Source: Eumeta japonica
Lineage: Eukaryota > Arthropoda > Insecta > Lepidoptera > Psychidae
DNA length: 64,000 nucleotides
Assembly: GCA_005406025.1 (NCBI GenBank)
Contig: BGZK01000017.1
Location: 62,001 to 126,000, forward strand
Direction: 5' to 3'
Both the position numbers and the translations under genes were made by a program. The notes under the pieces are model-generated. The model saw only the letters and a list, made by a program, of their open reading frames with translations, was not told the DNA's origin and searched no databases. Shown one piece after another: positions 23,136 to 36,400 of the stretch (its first letter is position 1; each line of letters begins with the position of its first letter).

Positions 23136-26100
23136 TGACATCTAGCGCCTAGTGGCTGCAGTAATGCAAGGAACCTTCTCGAGTGAAAAATATCATCTCA
23201 CTTGGCACTTGTTTTTATTAATTCAGAAGTTGTTAAAACATAAAGAATTGTGACCTAAAAATATTGTAGTGGTCTAATTTAAAAACTTTTTGTCAAATTT
23301 ACGACATCAAAGTGGTAATTCATATTGAAGTGCTCATTAGACTGTAGTTTACATACTTAAGCAATATTTTAACTATTTATTTAATAGAAGAATTTAAAAT
23401 ACTTCTATCATTTTAAGTTCTATATGTAGAATAAAAATCTGTGATAAACTTGTGCCTTCGCGAACCGGTAAGATGGCGTTACAGAATTAAATACACTTGT
23501 CAAGAATTTGAAATTCTGTGAACTTTGAAATCTTTTCAAAAATATTGTATTAACTATTTTCGTGCTTGATATATGAAGTTAATACTTGATATATTATTAC
23601 AAAACTTTTGTTTTATAATAAAGGGAAATACTATTGACAATATTTACCAAATAAATTATTTGTTAAAAAAATCTTTTATTTATCGCGGTGGTATACACAA
23701 ATACCCAATAATGGTAAATACGTTTTCCTATAATCCATATCGAATTGCTTTGGATTAAACGATTTGATATTTCCATAAATCCGATTATTTTTTTATAAAA
23801 ATGGCGTTTATACGCACGCTCTAAAATATCTACTTGTCACTTGATTTAGAAATAAAAGAAAACGTTGTTATTAAATAATCGTAATAATTAATCATTGTAC
23901 TTAAAGCATCTATAGAGTTTTATTATCACACAAATAAAATATTTAGTAATCAAACATAAGTCGCGTGTAATCTTATAATATTGTTATTATGTAATATACG
24001 TATATCGCTTTTTCGAAGTTTCTTTGAGTTTCTTATAGAGATAAATCGAAACTTAAATTTTTCATTCTGAGGCTAAACGAAGTACGTCGATTTCATAGAA
24101 ATTTATTTCGCTATACATTTTGATAAGTATATAATAGAAATAAATCCAAAACTAACATAAAAAAACGTGAATTTTATTACGTGATTTCGGAGGAATAAGA
24201 CCACTTATTTCGATATTTAATTTTAAAATTCATGAAAAACCAGGAATATTTCGTTTGCTTGAGTGCACACAGAAACGAATTTGTTGTGTTTATAAATATA
24301 TGTAAACAACTGGATATTATTATTAATTTGTCAAAATTGATAGCTGTCTCATGGTGATGTGACATACTCTAGCATTTCTTCGACATATTTATAAACAAAG
24401 AGTGAAAGAAATGACTGATGTGACAGCTTAATTATGAAACCTGTGCAAATGAAATGTCCGCAATTACAACAGCTTTTGCATTATTTGACCTAGCGTTGCC
24501 GCTTTAGGCTTTACCGATCGAACAAGCTTGACAAAGACAGCAAGCGTCGTATAAATAAAGCGGCAACATAAACTGGAAAATAATTTATATTTATTTACCT
24601 TTAATTAATATAGATATCAAATCTAACCACCGTATTTTCACGTCCCTACGTTTTTCGTTTCAAATCTTACAGATATTTTACAACCTATTAAAAATTTACA
24701 ATGGTGTATTTTCAGGACGATATCTAAGAGGTTTAACTCTATGTAGTTTTATTACTCATGAGGTGATGAGAAATTATTAATTATTTATTACTTACTTGTA
24801 GTCCGTTTTCAATATGTATATGTATGTGTATTATTTGTGACTATTTGGGTACGCCGTACAATATATGCCGTAGAAAATTGAAAGTCGTAAGCAAAACTTT
24901 TGAAATGCAAAAATTATTTCCTATTTACAGTTCAGAATGCATTGTTAAATCAAAAACTAAGTAATTAATGCTTAGACCAATAAATAGATATATCAGTTAA
25001 TGTATTTTTATATTTTTCGCGTCGGGAAATAAATCTTTACATCACATATTTTAATGTGACTTTAATTAAATAACTTTTGTTGCTATTCTTATACTTTTTC
25101 CATAACAAAGTTCCGATTTTCACAGAAAAAATATTTCGGAATTATGAATGTTCCGTTTCATACTCATAAAACTATTTAATTGGTTATGTACGAACTAAGA
25201 TTATATTACAAATTTCACGTTAATTTGTGCACTTAAACATTTGAAATATTTGTATAATGTGCATTTACGGAAACATCGATGTTCACACAACAATATCAAA
25301 AATATCAGACGTCCCCCACTTAACTACTGCTGACGATTCTATCCACCACCAATCGGACTGCGAAACAGAATCATTCAAGCACGAAAGACATATACTTGAT
25401 CTGTACTTATAATCATTTATTTAAAGTAAACTTGTACTATACACTACTAAAGAATTTTATTTAAATCCCAATCACTTGAACCTGGGAGACTGTTTCGACA
25501 AGAGTTATTTTACCAGGTAATATGAAAGAGGAAATAAAAATTATTGTGAAAAGAGCTTTATGTAGATATCGTAAAAGTAATAAAAACTTCAACAAAAAAT
25601 ACTTTCAAATCGCAAGAACTCTCTACAAATATAACATATTTGAAATACGTAGACGTTGTTATCGGTTGTTGTGCAATAATAATTTTACTAATACCATTCT
25701 AGGGCTCTCATTCTAGGCCGTAATATAGTAATTTTAATACTATAAAAATGCAAAATATAAGGTAACAGTTATTACTACGAAGTGAGATTATTTTAAATTG
25801 ATTTGAAGATGAAGAAAAGAAGGATAATTGGACGCTTATGAAATATGGAATTAAAAAAAAAAAAAGGAATTTGTTTGTTTACAGGTGTTTGAAATTAAGT
25901 ACATGTTGAAATGGGATTCTTCTTAGTAAGTTAGCCTTTAGGAACATACATTTCACAACAATAATACTTGCACACAATTTTATTTTTATTGAAATATTTA
26001 ATAACTTAATAACGAATGAATGATTTATGTGGACGCATGGAAACGTTCGATAAACTACAATCCCGTGTACCAATTATGTTAATAATGTTTCTATTTAACG

Positions 26101-26879
26101 GCACATATTTGTTGATGATTCGTAAATCACGTGCTTAAAATATTTTACAAAAAATATGTAGAACATTTGCAAAATATTTTATGTACAGCATGATTATCTT
26201 ATAGATGCTTAAATCGTTTGCAAATCATTTGTTATTATTTTTTAAATTCAACTTATTTCGGCTATACGTTCGACTGTTACTTAGAAATATCTGATTTTTT
26301 GCTGGTTTCGGCTAGACTCTTGCCAAAACTGTTCTGCATATAAAAACGTATAGACATGACCTTCGTTATGCTGTTTTCTTAAAGTTATTGTCAGTAACCA
26401 ATAGCAGGCATTTGGCAAGAATTGAAAGACATTGCTTTTTCATTAAATGGAAAATCCCATTCTCGTCCAGCTGCATTTATTACACTTTCCCTTACATTTT
26501 TTGGCGTAGTTTATTATTAAATAATATTTAAAAATATGGCATACGTTTTACGATCCTTGATTTATTTCGAATCATGGGCTGCAATTTTGTATTCTGAGAA
26601 AAATTTGTTTGCATACTAAAAACCTTAGCAAATTGTCCAATCATATCCCTTACTTCTCAATAATTTTTAGTGAAGCTTAACCATAAAACACTAAAAACAA
26701 TGTAGTCTTTTTGTTTGCGTTAAGCTATTTTAATAGCAATTTTAATGAAATCACTCAAATTATATTATGAAAGTGTCTATTAATCTCACAAAACACAATC
26801 ACCGAACCACAAGCCACTCTAACTGCTAACCTTTTTTATACTAGGTAATATTAACTAGATTAATTTGTGTATATTTTAG
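23136..26879. other. AT-rich intergenic DNA
   Basis: After the phospholipase 3' region (possible poly(A) signal at 23430) there is no recognisable gene. An inverted repeat lies at 24495-24567. Short frames of 60-65 codons are low-complexity Asn/Lys/Ile-rich translations of AT-rich DNA. Nothing else is seen. Confidence 0.5.
24495..24567. repeat. 73-nt inverted repeat
   Basis: GTTGCCGCTTTA and TAAAGCGGCAAC form a perfect 12-bp stem, with an inner GCTTG/CAAGC pair. It may be a tiny MITE or an RNA hairpin. No protein is encoded. Confidence 0.55.
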
Positions 26880-27665
26880 CGAAATTGGTTTAACTCTATG
26901 GATTCTTAATAATACTCTCAGAGTCCTAAAAAATGTACTGTGATTTAGATATAATATAACCATTTAAAATTTCATTGAAATCAGTTTATGCTAAGGATTT
27001 TCAGTAAATCTCATGGCACGTTAAATATATATATATATATATATACTATAATGGTATTCGTTGTTCCCATACTAAATTATATGAAAATAGGTAAAATTAT
27101 AAGGTTTCTCGGTAATTCTCGCGGAACCCTAAAATGTATTGGATATCTTTTATTGGTTTTCATTAATCTCTATAGTAATTTTTATTAAAATCGCCTTAAT
27201 TTAAAGGTTCTTAATAATTTTCACAGAACCCTAAAATGTATCGAATATCCCTTTACTGGTTTTCATTTGCCTGTATTCTACATTTTATTAAATTCGGTCG
27301 AATTGCAAGTGTTCTCAGTAATTCTTACTGAACCCTAAAAATGTATTAGATTTTCTTTTATAGGTTTTCAATTGTCTCCATTTTAAATTTTATTGACATT
27401 GACTGAATTATAAGAGTCGTCAGTAGTTTTGACGGCACCCTAAAAATGTATCGGACATTATTGGCTTTCAATTATGCTTATAATTGGATTTATAAAAAAT
27501 TTGCTTAATTAAAGGGTTCTTCGAAACCTCACGGAACCCTAAAAATATAACGAATCCTTTCAGTGGTTTTCAGTTTTTTCCATTCTCCATTACTACACTA
27601 TTTATTTATTTTTAAATTGGTTGAACTATAATGGTTTTTAGTAATATTCACGAAACCCTAAAGAA
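26880..27665 (+). repeat. Degenerate ~104-bp tandem repeat, ~8 units
   Basis: A motif GGAACCCTAAAAATGTAT, preceded by AATTCTCACG-like and TAAGGGTTCT-like sequence and followed by GGTTTTCAATTGTCTC-like sequence, recurs near 26922, 27018, 27125, 27227, 27331, 27436, 27535 and 27654. The spacing is 95-119 bases. Copies are strongly diverged, so the array is old. The conserved TAAGGGTTC...GGAACCCTAA core resembles the tail of the dispersed repeat at 1089-1728 and 40970-41031. Confidence 0.75.
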
Positions 27666-29179
27666 AAATCAAACGAAGGGTCTTATTTTTCAATGTAGTT
27701 AATTTTTTATTGTGGTTAATTTTCCACCGTGGCTTTATGCGTGTGGACGTAGAACGGACTTCCACATCTTTTATTTCGATTGATGATTACCTTTGATTTA
27801 ATTGCAATATAGTTAACTCGTTTAAATTACTTAATATATTTTAACAGTAAAGTTTTTTTAATAATTAAAATTTCACTTTTAATATGTTTTAGGTACGTAA
27901 TTTTCTATCAAAAAATAAAGAAAAGTTAATATTTAAACATTGTTCAAAAAAACAGCATTCTTCGGAACTGCAGTCACAAGCTAATAAAAAAATTAAAAGT
28001 ACAAAATAATACCCCTAAGAAAAATGATATGCGAGAACAGTACTGTAAATTTAAATAATCTTCCCCCACACCCCCGGACACCACTCGATCATCGCTTCCC
28101 ACAGAACTTTATTTTAAATACATTTATTTTTAAAGGGTAACTTTCGAGAATGCAATAAATTTTAATAATTCTTTTCGTCAGACGTGCCATGGTTACGACT
28201 TATTTACTTTAAATAATCTATGACTTATTTTTATTGGAAGAATATTCAAATGCTTAGATGACGATATATAAACTAGAGTTTAGACGCTAACGACTGAGAT
28301 TCATTTCTACGATCAGTGTACAACCGAAGTGCGATTAACTACAAGTGTTCAAATAATTCCATAGCGACTTATTATAACTCCGTTTCTTCTGTTTTTTTGC
28401 GTGTTTCCTTTGCGTCGAATCTCAATCCTCGAACACCCGATACGATTATAACATAATAGTAAATTGAATAAAAAATGACACTCAATTTTTTCTTTCGTTC
28501 CCTTGAAATATTTATGGAATTGGGTGAAGGAATATCTTCACAATGTTGTAAAAAACAGCGTAGGTGATTGTGAAAAAAATTGTGTTGAGGAAGAAAAAAT
28601 ATATTTTAGTTTAGTAGTTTGTTGAAAAAATATGTTTTAGTAAAAGTTAAAAAAGGGTAAAGGAGTTCCGGGACATTTATTGTCTAGGAGCATTGATATG
28701 CTTAATCCGACTGTATATAATCTTATATGTACTGATATAGATATAGATTATATTGTAATATGTCACATTATTCATACAGTAAAAATACATATAAATACAA
28801 ATACGCCTTCATTTTAATACTCTTGATAAAGCTACGTTTACCGTTACAGCTTATGAGCATCGAATTTGTATAGCAGTCGTTTTAGGGGTCTCTTTGACGG
28901 TTCAGGTGAAGTATTACGGGGAAAGCGACCGGTGTAGTTATTTTTGTTCAATGTGTGCTAATTATGTACGTCACACACACAATTTGTGTGAAACGAAGCG
29001 ACACACATATGTGTGTCTCTTTGTCTAATGTACGCGAAAGTACACATGTGCGAATCAACCCTCACTTCTTTCACCCAGTGCTCATAAACAATATAATGTT
29101 CCTTTATGAGTTGGTTAATGTGAGTGCATTCTAAAAAACTGTTACTTATAAAATAAGTGTCATCTAAAGAGATATATAC
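27666..29179. other. AT-rich intergenic DNA
   Basis: No gene is seen. A TATATAAA box at 28265 is followed by TCATTT and TCAGT initiator-like words, but spacing from the box is 38 and 50 bases, longer than usual, and no frame follows. An 18-bp perfect palindrome GACACACATATGTGTGTC is at 29000-29017, inside a CACACA/TGTGTG-rich patch that may be a repeat. Confidence 0.4.
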
Positions 29180-29854
29180 TAGGGTGATCGTTACGAAATT
29201 AATTTTTTTCTGGAGCCCTAAAAATCCTTCCTTTTGACAAAAAAGTATGGGGAATTTTGATTTTGGTTTTTAAACAAAAAAAAAAAATACGTGTCATCAT
29301 CCAATTTTAGTTCACTTTTCGATAAGATCATATTTTTTTTTAAATGTTCATATTATTCTTAATAAATTTTCATAAGTTTAGACAAAAAAAAATCTTGAAA
29401 ACAAGCTTTAGGAAATTAAATTTTCCATAAAATATCAAGAATATATATAAAATTAATGGCAGTATAAGGTCATATTTTAAGAGGAATAAAGTTTTTAGTG
29501 CTAAAAGTGATGGCTGAATAAAGTTTATTAGTTCATTAATAAAATTATCTTGATGGATGATAATCTAATTAATAAACTATCTCTTCATAAGAAATAGAAA
29601 ACATTTTTTTTTGTGGGGAATTTATTTTCTATAAGCCTATTTTCAAACCTATTTCCATGATTTTTTGCCTAATTTAAATAATATGACAAAATGTTTTAAA
29701 GAACTGTAGTATTACCAAAAAGTAAACTTAAATTGGCTGACGGCACGTGTTCTTTTTGTTTAAACCAAGAAAAAAAAAAAAAAATTCCCTTAGTTTTTCG
29801 TCGAAAGGAAGGATTTTTTAGGGTGCCGGAAAAAATAATTTATAATGTCCACCC
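29180..29854. mobile_element. 675-bp foldback/MITE with very long inverted arms
   Basis: The left end TAGGGTGATCGTTACG and the right end (reverse complement GGGTGGACATTATA) open two imperfect arms that stay alignable for roughly 270 bases each. Matching blocks include CCCTAAAAATCCTTCCTTT against CCCTAAAAAATCCTTCCTTT, TTTGGTTTTTAAACAAAAA against CTTGGTTTAAACAAAAAG, and further blocks inward. Flanking ATATATAC (29172-29179) and GTATATAC (29855-29862) look like an 8-bp target-site duplication with one mismatch, as hAT-type elements make. It encodes no transposase. It lies 450 bp upstream of the VWA8 start codon. Confidence 0.7.
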
Positions 29855-29862
29855 GTATATAC

Positions 29863-30306
29863 AGACGTATATACACATTATACTTCAATATATGCAAATA
29901 CGTACATTTTATTTTTTTATGAAGATAAATCGAATATAACATGTAAATATCGTTTGCCTTATGTTAAATACAACAATTGAAATTATATTAATGTCAGATT
30001 TACTAAACTACGATACGTAATAGTTAAGTAAAATATTATGTATTATATTCATTGTAAAATTTATATCGACGATGAGGTATATTATAGCTCACCGCTCTCT
30101 CCTTGAAAAACAAAAATCAGCTGTTCTTAATTTTGACAGTGTGTTGACAGTTCGAATCATACTATTGGTTCGAATTGTATTAGACTTTGACCTTTGTATT
30201 ACATTAACTAAAGTGTTTTACTAAAAATGATGAAATAATACATGCCTCAAAACACAAAAAGTAAATAGATGTCTTCTTTGAATAGCATTCTTATACTCTT
30301 TTAATA
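29863..30306 (+). promoter_or_regulatory. Presumed VWA8 promoter/5' UTR region
   Basis: Position alone suggests that the VWA8 promoter and leader lie here, between the foldback element and the ATG. I see no TATA box at a convincing distance and no CpG-rich patch. Two GTTCGAAT words at 30151 and 30169 are part of a short direct repeat. A non-coding first exon further upstream cannot be excluded. Confidence 0.25.
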
Positions 30307-30490
30307 ATGTTTTCTCCTTCTGTAACTGTAAGAAGAATTGATGTTCTAATACGTATTTTAAGAGGAAGAAAGGCAATATTAGAAGTGAATAATGTGCGTG
30401 GTTATTCGAGTGATGGTAAAGTTACCATTGGAGACGTTTCAAAAGAAATCACTGCTGCTTCGAAAATTCAATATGTACCGCGGAAATACT
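30307..30490 (+). CDS. VWA8: VWA8 exon 1 (start codon, presequence)
   Basis: The ATG at 30307 opens a 61-codon coding stretch ending at the strong donor ATACT|GTAAGT, after the first base of a Leu codon. It encodes the Arg-rich mitochondrial presequence and then VTIGDVSKEI and VPRKY, the family's first conserved block. No in-frame upstream ATG improves the presequence. Confidence 0.88.
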
Positions 30491-33400
30491 GTAAGTGAGG
30501 TTATGTTTTTAAAATTTTCTTGCCTCTTTTTAAGTCTTAGTTACTCGCACGAAGAAAATTACTATTGCTTGCATGGGGTTTTGAAACACCTCAAGTTGTA
30601 TGGATGTTTTTCTTTTATAATTCATGAGATAAATGAATAAATTAAATGATTTTTTGGAGGTTATTTATTAGTCCTATAACTAAATTAAATAAAAAATATG
30701 AATTATTATTTAGATAAATTGCAAAAAACTGCTTGAAACTTTGTTTGCAACATGTAGCCAAAGGCCATGTATTGCACCCAAATTATTTGTTATTTAGCAC
30801 TCAGATTCAGTTTTTTATCATGAAATTGAAGTACTCGTAAGAAAAATAGAAAATGTTTATAATTTCATTATTAAGCGAAACGTCTTTCCACCAACACCAT
30901 TAGTGGTTTTTTCATTTGAATATTCTGGAGGTTAAATAATTCCTGTTACACTCTTGTGATCACTGTGGATTATCTCATCTGCTTTAGAATCAGATTTTAA
31001 GAGTCTTCAACTTGTTTGCTTTTATTAGAACCCTCCCTCAACCACTGTGCAATAAGCTTATCTTACAAGAGATGCTCACAGCTTTAGCATTAGGTTATAG
31101 TTAAAATAAAAATATATTTTATCAATACTGAACATTGAAACATTGTACAGCATGTTAGTAAAAAAAACCCTCAAAGATGCCGGCCAAGAATCAAATTCAC
31201 ATCTTCTGCATTGTAGAGGAGCATGTTAGCGCCTACGGGCCTTGCATGACGTTGTACATAAGAGTCTTTCTTTAGGACTATCCCTTTTATACCATTATAC
31301 TGACACAAGAAGAATAATTCTATAGCGATACACTTCTTCAGCATGTCATACTAGATCTGTTGGACTTTCATAGCTATCACAGTAAATATCATCTATGATA
31401 AAACCTAATATGGTCATTAAAAATATTTTTACTTTGCTTAAAAGACTAAGGCGTCGGGTCGTATTATTTAGGCTGTTTTTGAAATACAGCAGTGTTACTA
31501 TAAGGAATCGCTTGAAATTAAATTCACTATCCATTCTAAAGGCAAGGCGAATGCCTAAAATTTATTTAGGAATCTATTAATTATTCGATGGATCAATCAA
31601 TCAATTAATCAATATATCAACCATTCAGTGAATCAGTCCATGATTTTTAACACTGTTACTAATATTATTTACTTCTATACTGTCTTGTGTTCATAACTAA
31701 TACTAGAAAAAAAATCTTAAAATGTATAATTTTGAAAATACATCTTCTAAAATTGTTTAAAACATATTTTAAGCTTTGATTTATAGGAGGTATGGGCAAT
31801 GTTTGACATGTTATGGGCCAAATTTTAGTGTGCAAATACATTCATGGGCTGTATTCAAAAAGCAATGCATTTTAAAATAGTGTTTTAAACTACCTAGTAT
31901 TCATAATCTTTAGCGATAGATATCAGACATGATTTTTTTTTACTTCTATAAATTTATTTACAAATATACTACAAAAAATAACATTAAACATAAATCACCT
32001 TGTTGCAAAAAGTTTCACAATTACTCGCATGGGGTCATTGCATAAGACTGCAACAATGCATCCTCATACTCCAGTGTTGAAGTCGTTATTCAAATTTAAA
32101 CTTTGATACATGTTAAAAAGCTAGTAAGGATGCCAAGAAATTCAAACCCCAGCCAATATTTTTTTTCGCAAAGATATAATGACTCCATGCAAGTAATTAA
32201 GGGTTAAAGAAATAGTAATGTATCACTTCCATTTTCGGTTTTCAATTATTTGCATAATATGAAAAGCATGGCTTTTAAAATTGTTAATATGAAAACATGA
32301 ATATGAACCATAAATATTTTCATTAAACCACTTCATATATAATTATTGCGGAAACAAGTTGTTTATTGGTTAATATTGAAAATTACTATTTTCAGTGACT
32401 ATTGAGGGCGACGAATTGAAAAACCTATCACAAAGTGCTTTGCGAAATTTAAGATGGATGATGCAAAAAGATCTATTAGGTCAGGATATGTTCCTTTTGG
32501 GAAGACCTGGACCCAACAGGTTTATTAATATTATATTAATTATAACATATCTAATTTAGTTGATGTTTCATTATAGTATTAATCATTATTGCATGATTGT
32601 AGTAGTTTTCCATTGCCTATTTTTTGTTTGGAATGCCTAAGAGATATGCATATGTATATTAACATATTTGCAGAGAACAGAAAGTACAACACAAAGTCAT
32701 TTAGTCATCTTGGACTTAAGAGGGCTTAAATTAATTATAAAAAAATATTAAGGTTTAATTAGGAAATTATTTTCATGTGAGACTCTTTTTGCTTTGCTTA
32801 TTCGCTTTGCTTATGTATTCCTTTTGGATGAATAGCAGATTGTCTGTTTGACATATATTTTTTTATATATCTTACTGTAAAATATAAAGTAAAATAAAAA
32901 ATGTAAAGATATACAAGTAATGCAAAAGAATTTGAAATGATATTCTATGGATATTCATATCTTCATTTTGTTTGATAGATTCATAAAACAGTAGTTATAT
33001 AGGCGTAAAGGATAAAGCCTTAAAATTTATTAAATATGAGTGGTGATCTATGACTTTTTTTGTGACAATAAAGTAATGCCTTTCATGGGAGATATACAAT
33101 ATTAAACTCATAGATAACTCATCATTAGGCTCATTAATGATTTGTGATAATATTGGTTTTTCAATCGGCAACAATATTTGAAAGTGTGTTCTGTTTGATA
33201 ATTTTTTACATATTTATATTTTTTTTGGGGGCCAAATAACTTGGTTGTGCTGAATCAATTGTGTGTAATAGAATATTTTTCTAACCATTTTCATATAATT
33301 TTATAAGTAAAAAAAGCATCTTACTTGCATAAGTAAAAATAATGTAATTTGTAAATAATAAATTATTTTTGTTGTAAATTTATTTCAGCTTAGTATTTGA

Positions 33401-36400
33401 AATTTTGTCAATAAGTAAAATACTGTAAGTTCAAGAGCTCATGATACATGTTTTATGAAGTGTTTGATTTACTATAGTACAGTAGAAATTTTTCATAATG
33501 GTATTTATAGGTAAGATTTGTAGATATAGAGTTTTCCTGACCTACTGTTCTTATATGCGTAAGACCCGTTTACACTTGGTATTGCACATATAAGAAAGGT
33601 GCAAAATCTATGTGGTATAATAAGCTTGATTCAGAAACCAACATACTATTTGAAAGTTAAGTTGATTTTAAGTAAAGCATTAAATAAGGTAGACGCTTTT
33701 GGACAGATGAACACGGGAAAAAGACTTTTGGCAAATATTCAAAGTATATTTAATCCAGATGTTATTAAAATTTGAGCATTTTAAACATAAATTTTTTTTA
33801 TGTATATAAATACAACTTTGGGATATTCTGGGTTAATGTTAATTCGTCAAGTACTATCTTTTTATATGTATAAAAGAAATTTTTAAATGTTTGAAAATTC
33901 TCAGTGGAAAATCACTACAAATTGGTTTGTACAGTGAAATTTTTCCAATTATTCCAATGTTCCAAAATATAAGAAGGCTTGTAGTTCTTCTAAATTATTT
34001 AAAATAATATAAGTTATGCTAGATAAGCTTATTTTTGAAAAAAAGACAATTTCCTTTATCTTAATTACTATATAGGACTATTTTTATTTATTTACTAATA
34101 ATGCCACATAGCAATTATTTTAATTTTACAAAGGAATGTTATAGTGACATAAGCTACAAAAATATAAAATATAACTTTTAGTATATGATCAGAGACATTT
34201 ATTGCATTAATATTACATTGAATTTACTACAATTCCAAATTATATAAAACTAGGCAAATAAGGAAAATCTTAAGATATTGAAAAAAAAAAATTGGAATAA
34301 ACTGGATCTCAGTTTCTCTAAGCTTGTCAACCCTGAAATTGTATTATTTAATTTAAATATTTCTGTAGTAAGGAGTAATATACCTATGTGGTATTTTTTT
34401 ATGTTTGTCGAAAATATTACTAGTTCTTATACTACCCGCAGGATGAAGCAGGTGGGAACAAGCTGACATTGTCTAATGATATTTTTGGGGATTGGGCGTT
34501 GATATTTATACAGTGTATTTATATATGAAAACTTTATGTTCTTATTTTCAGACGAAAGGTGGCATTACAATATTTAGAATTGACACAAAGAGAATTGGAA
34601 TATGTGGCATTATCCCGTGACACTACAGAAGCAGATTTAAAACAGAGACGAGAAATACAAAATACTACAGCGAAATATTTTGACCAGGTCTCGTAGCTAA
34701 TTCTTTTTTCCTTTTAAAGGAAATTATGCTATATATATTTCTTTAGATCAAAACTTTCTATTATGAGCAGAAGATAATTAAAATTATGTAATTGAAATTT
34801 TTGTATACAAATTGATGTCTGCAAGTACAATGTTGTTTGATTACATATTATTTTCCAAAAAATGATTTTTAAAATGCAATACACACAATATGTGGTAAAG
34901 TAAATTACTTGTTTTTAAATATTTGTATTAAAAATGCTTCATGTAAAGTTTTAAGAAGTATAAATATTTTATAAAGTAATCATAAAATTACTACTACTCA
35001 TTTTAAATAATATCTCCACTAAATAATGCAGCTAAACAATTTTTGTCTTATCACTGTTATAAATAATTCACACTCAAAAGAATAAACATATTTTTTGTAT
35101 GATAATAAATTTTAAATTTGTTTGTGTTACATAAGATATTAGAATAATCATGGTTTATTGTGAGCATAATTCTGTTTTTCATGTGTGTGGTAATCATCAA
35201 ATTATTAATGTGTTACAATGTAAATGTTAAAAAAAAAAAAACTAATGATTTCATAATATAAATAGCATTCACCTATTACAACATTTGATTTGTGTTCTGC
35301 AACAAGCTGAATTAAAAATATTTTAAATATTGAAAATACATGTGAGGAATACTATGTAAATATCGATTCATGAAGGACATTTCAAGCACTGACTGCCACA
35401 AAATAGCACTTTCAAAAAGTAAAAAAAAAACAACTTATTCAAATACCTTTCCTCAAGAACTGGGCTATTAGATCCAAAATACTTTCAAATTCAACTGGTA
35501 GATCCAGATATTAGCGTATTCAAACAAACAAATTCTTCAGTTTTATATATTGGTATGCATTTAATCATTATTTTTATATAAATGAAACCATTCAGTCAGT
35601 GCTTGCAAAAATATCTGTCATCATGGCAATTTTTATTGGTGTCCTGAACAAAAACTACAATAGCTCCCCTCCTAAAGGCCATAGCATAATGTTCCATAGC
35701 TTATAATTTTTTTCAATAAATATGCTATGAAAGGCAGAAATATATTTTTTTAATTTAAGTGGTAATTTCAGAGATTAGCGCATTTAAACAAACAAATAAA
35801 AAAATATTCGTACAACTTGTAATCTCAAGACTTGTATCATTGAATGCAAAAAGAACTTTTCAGATTCAACTGGTAATTCGAGATATTAGCATGTTCAAAT
35901 AAACAAACTTTTCAGCTATACACAAGTATGGATGAATGTGAAATCAAAAAAATATAATAATTGCGATGTTAACAAAATTCAAAATTAATTTTATTACTGA
36001 TCACTTTTTTAAATTCTCTTTAAAATGTGGTCATTTATATGCATCCTTTTCAAAATAGAATATAAAGTTAGCTTTTCTTTATATATTTTATTAATTTTTA
36101 AAATAATTATGACTTACTTTTTTTGAATTAAGTTCTTGTCAATCCACTGCAGGGGTACACCTACGCATAGTTTTATGTCAGACTTATGGGCTTAGACTCT
36201 AAATCTTCCAGGCTGGTCCAGATCAGGTTGATAACTATTAACAACTGTTATTACCATACTGATAATGACAATGTTGAGGATCTACAGATTTCACATATTC
36301 TTCAAGGAGCAAGTGATTCATTAGCAAAATGCTGGGCTATCATACCTAATTATAAATTATAACAGATAATAATTATTTCATAATTTTCTGAAACAGAGTG

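Noticed and set aside
28265..28317. Core promoter with TATATAAA and TCATTT/TCAGT
   Set aside because: Box-to-initiator spacing (38 or 50 bases) is longer than usual and no transcript-like frame follows.
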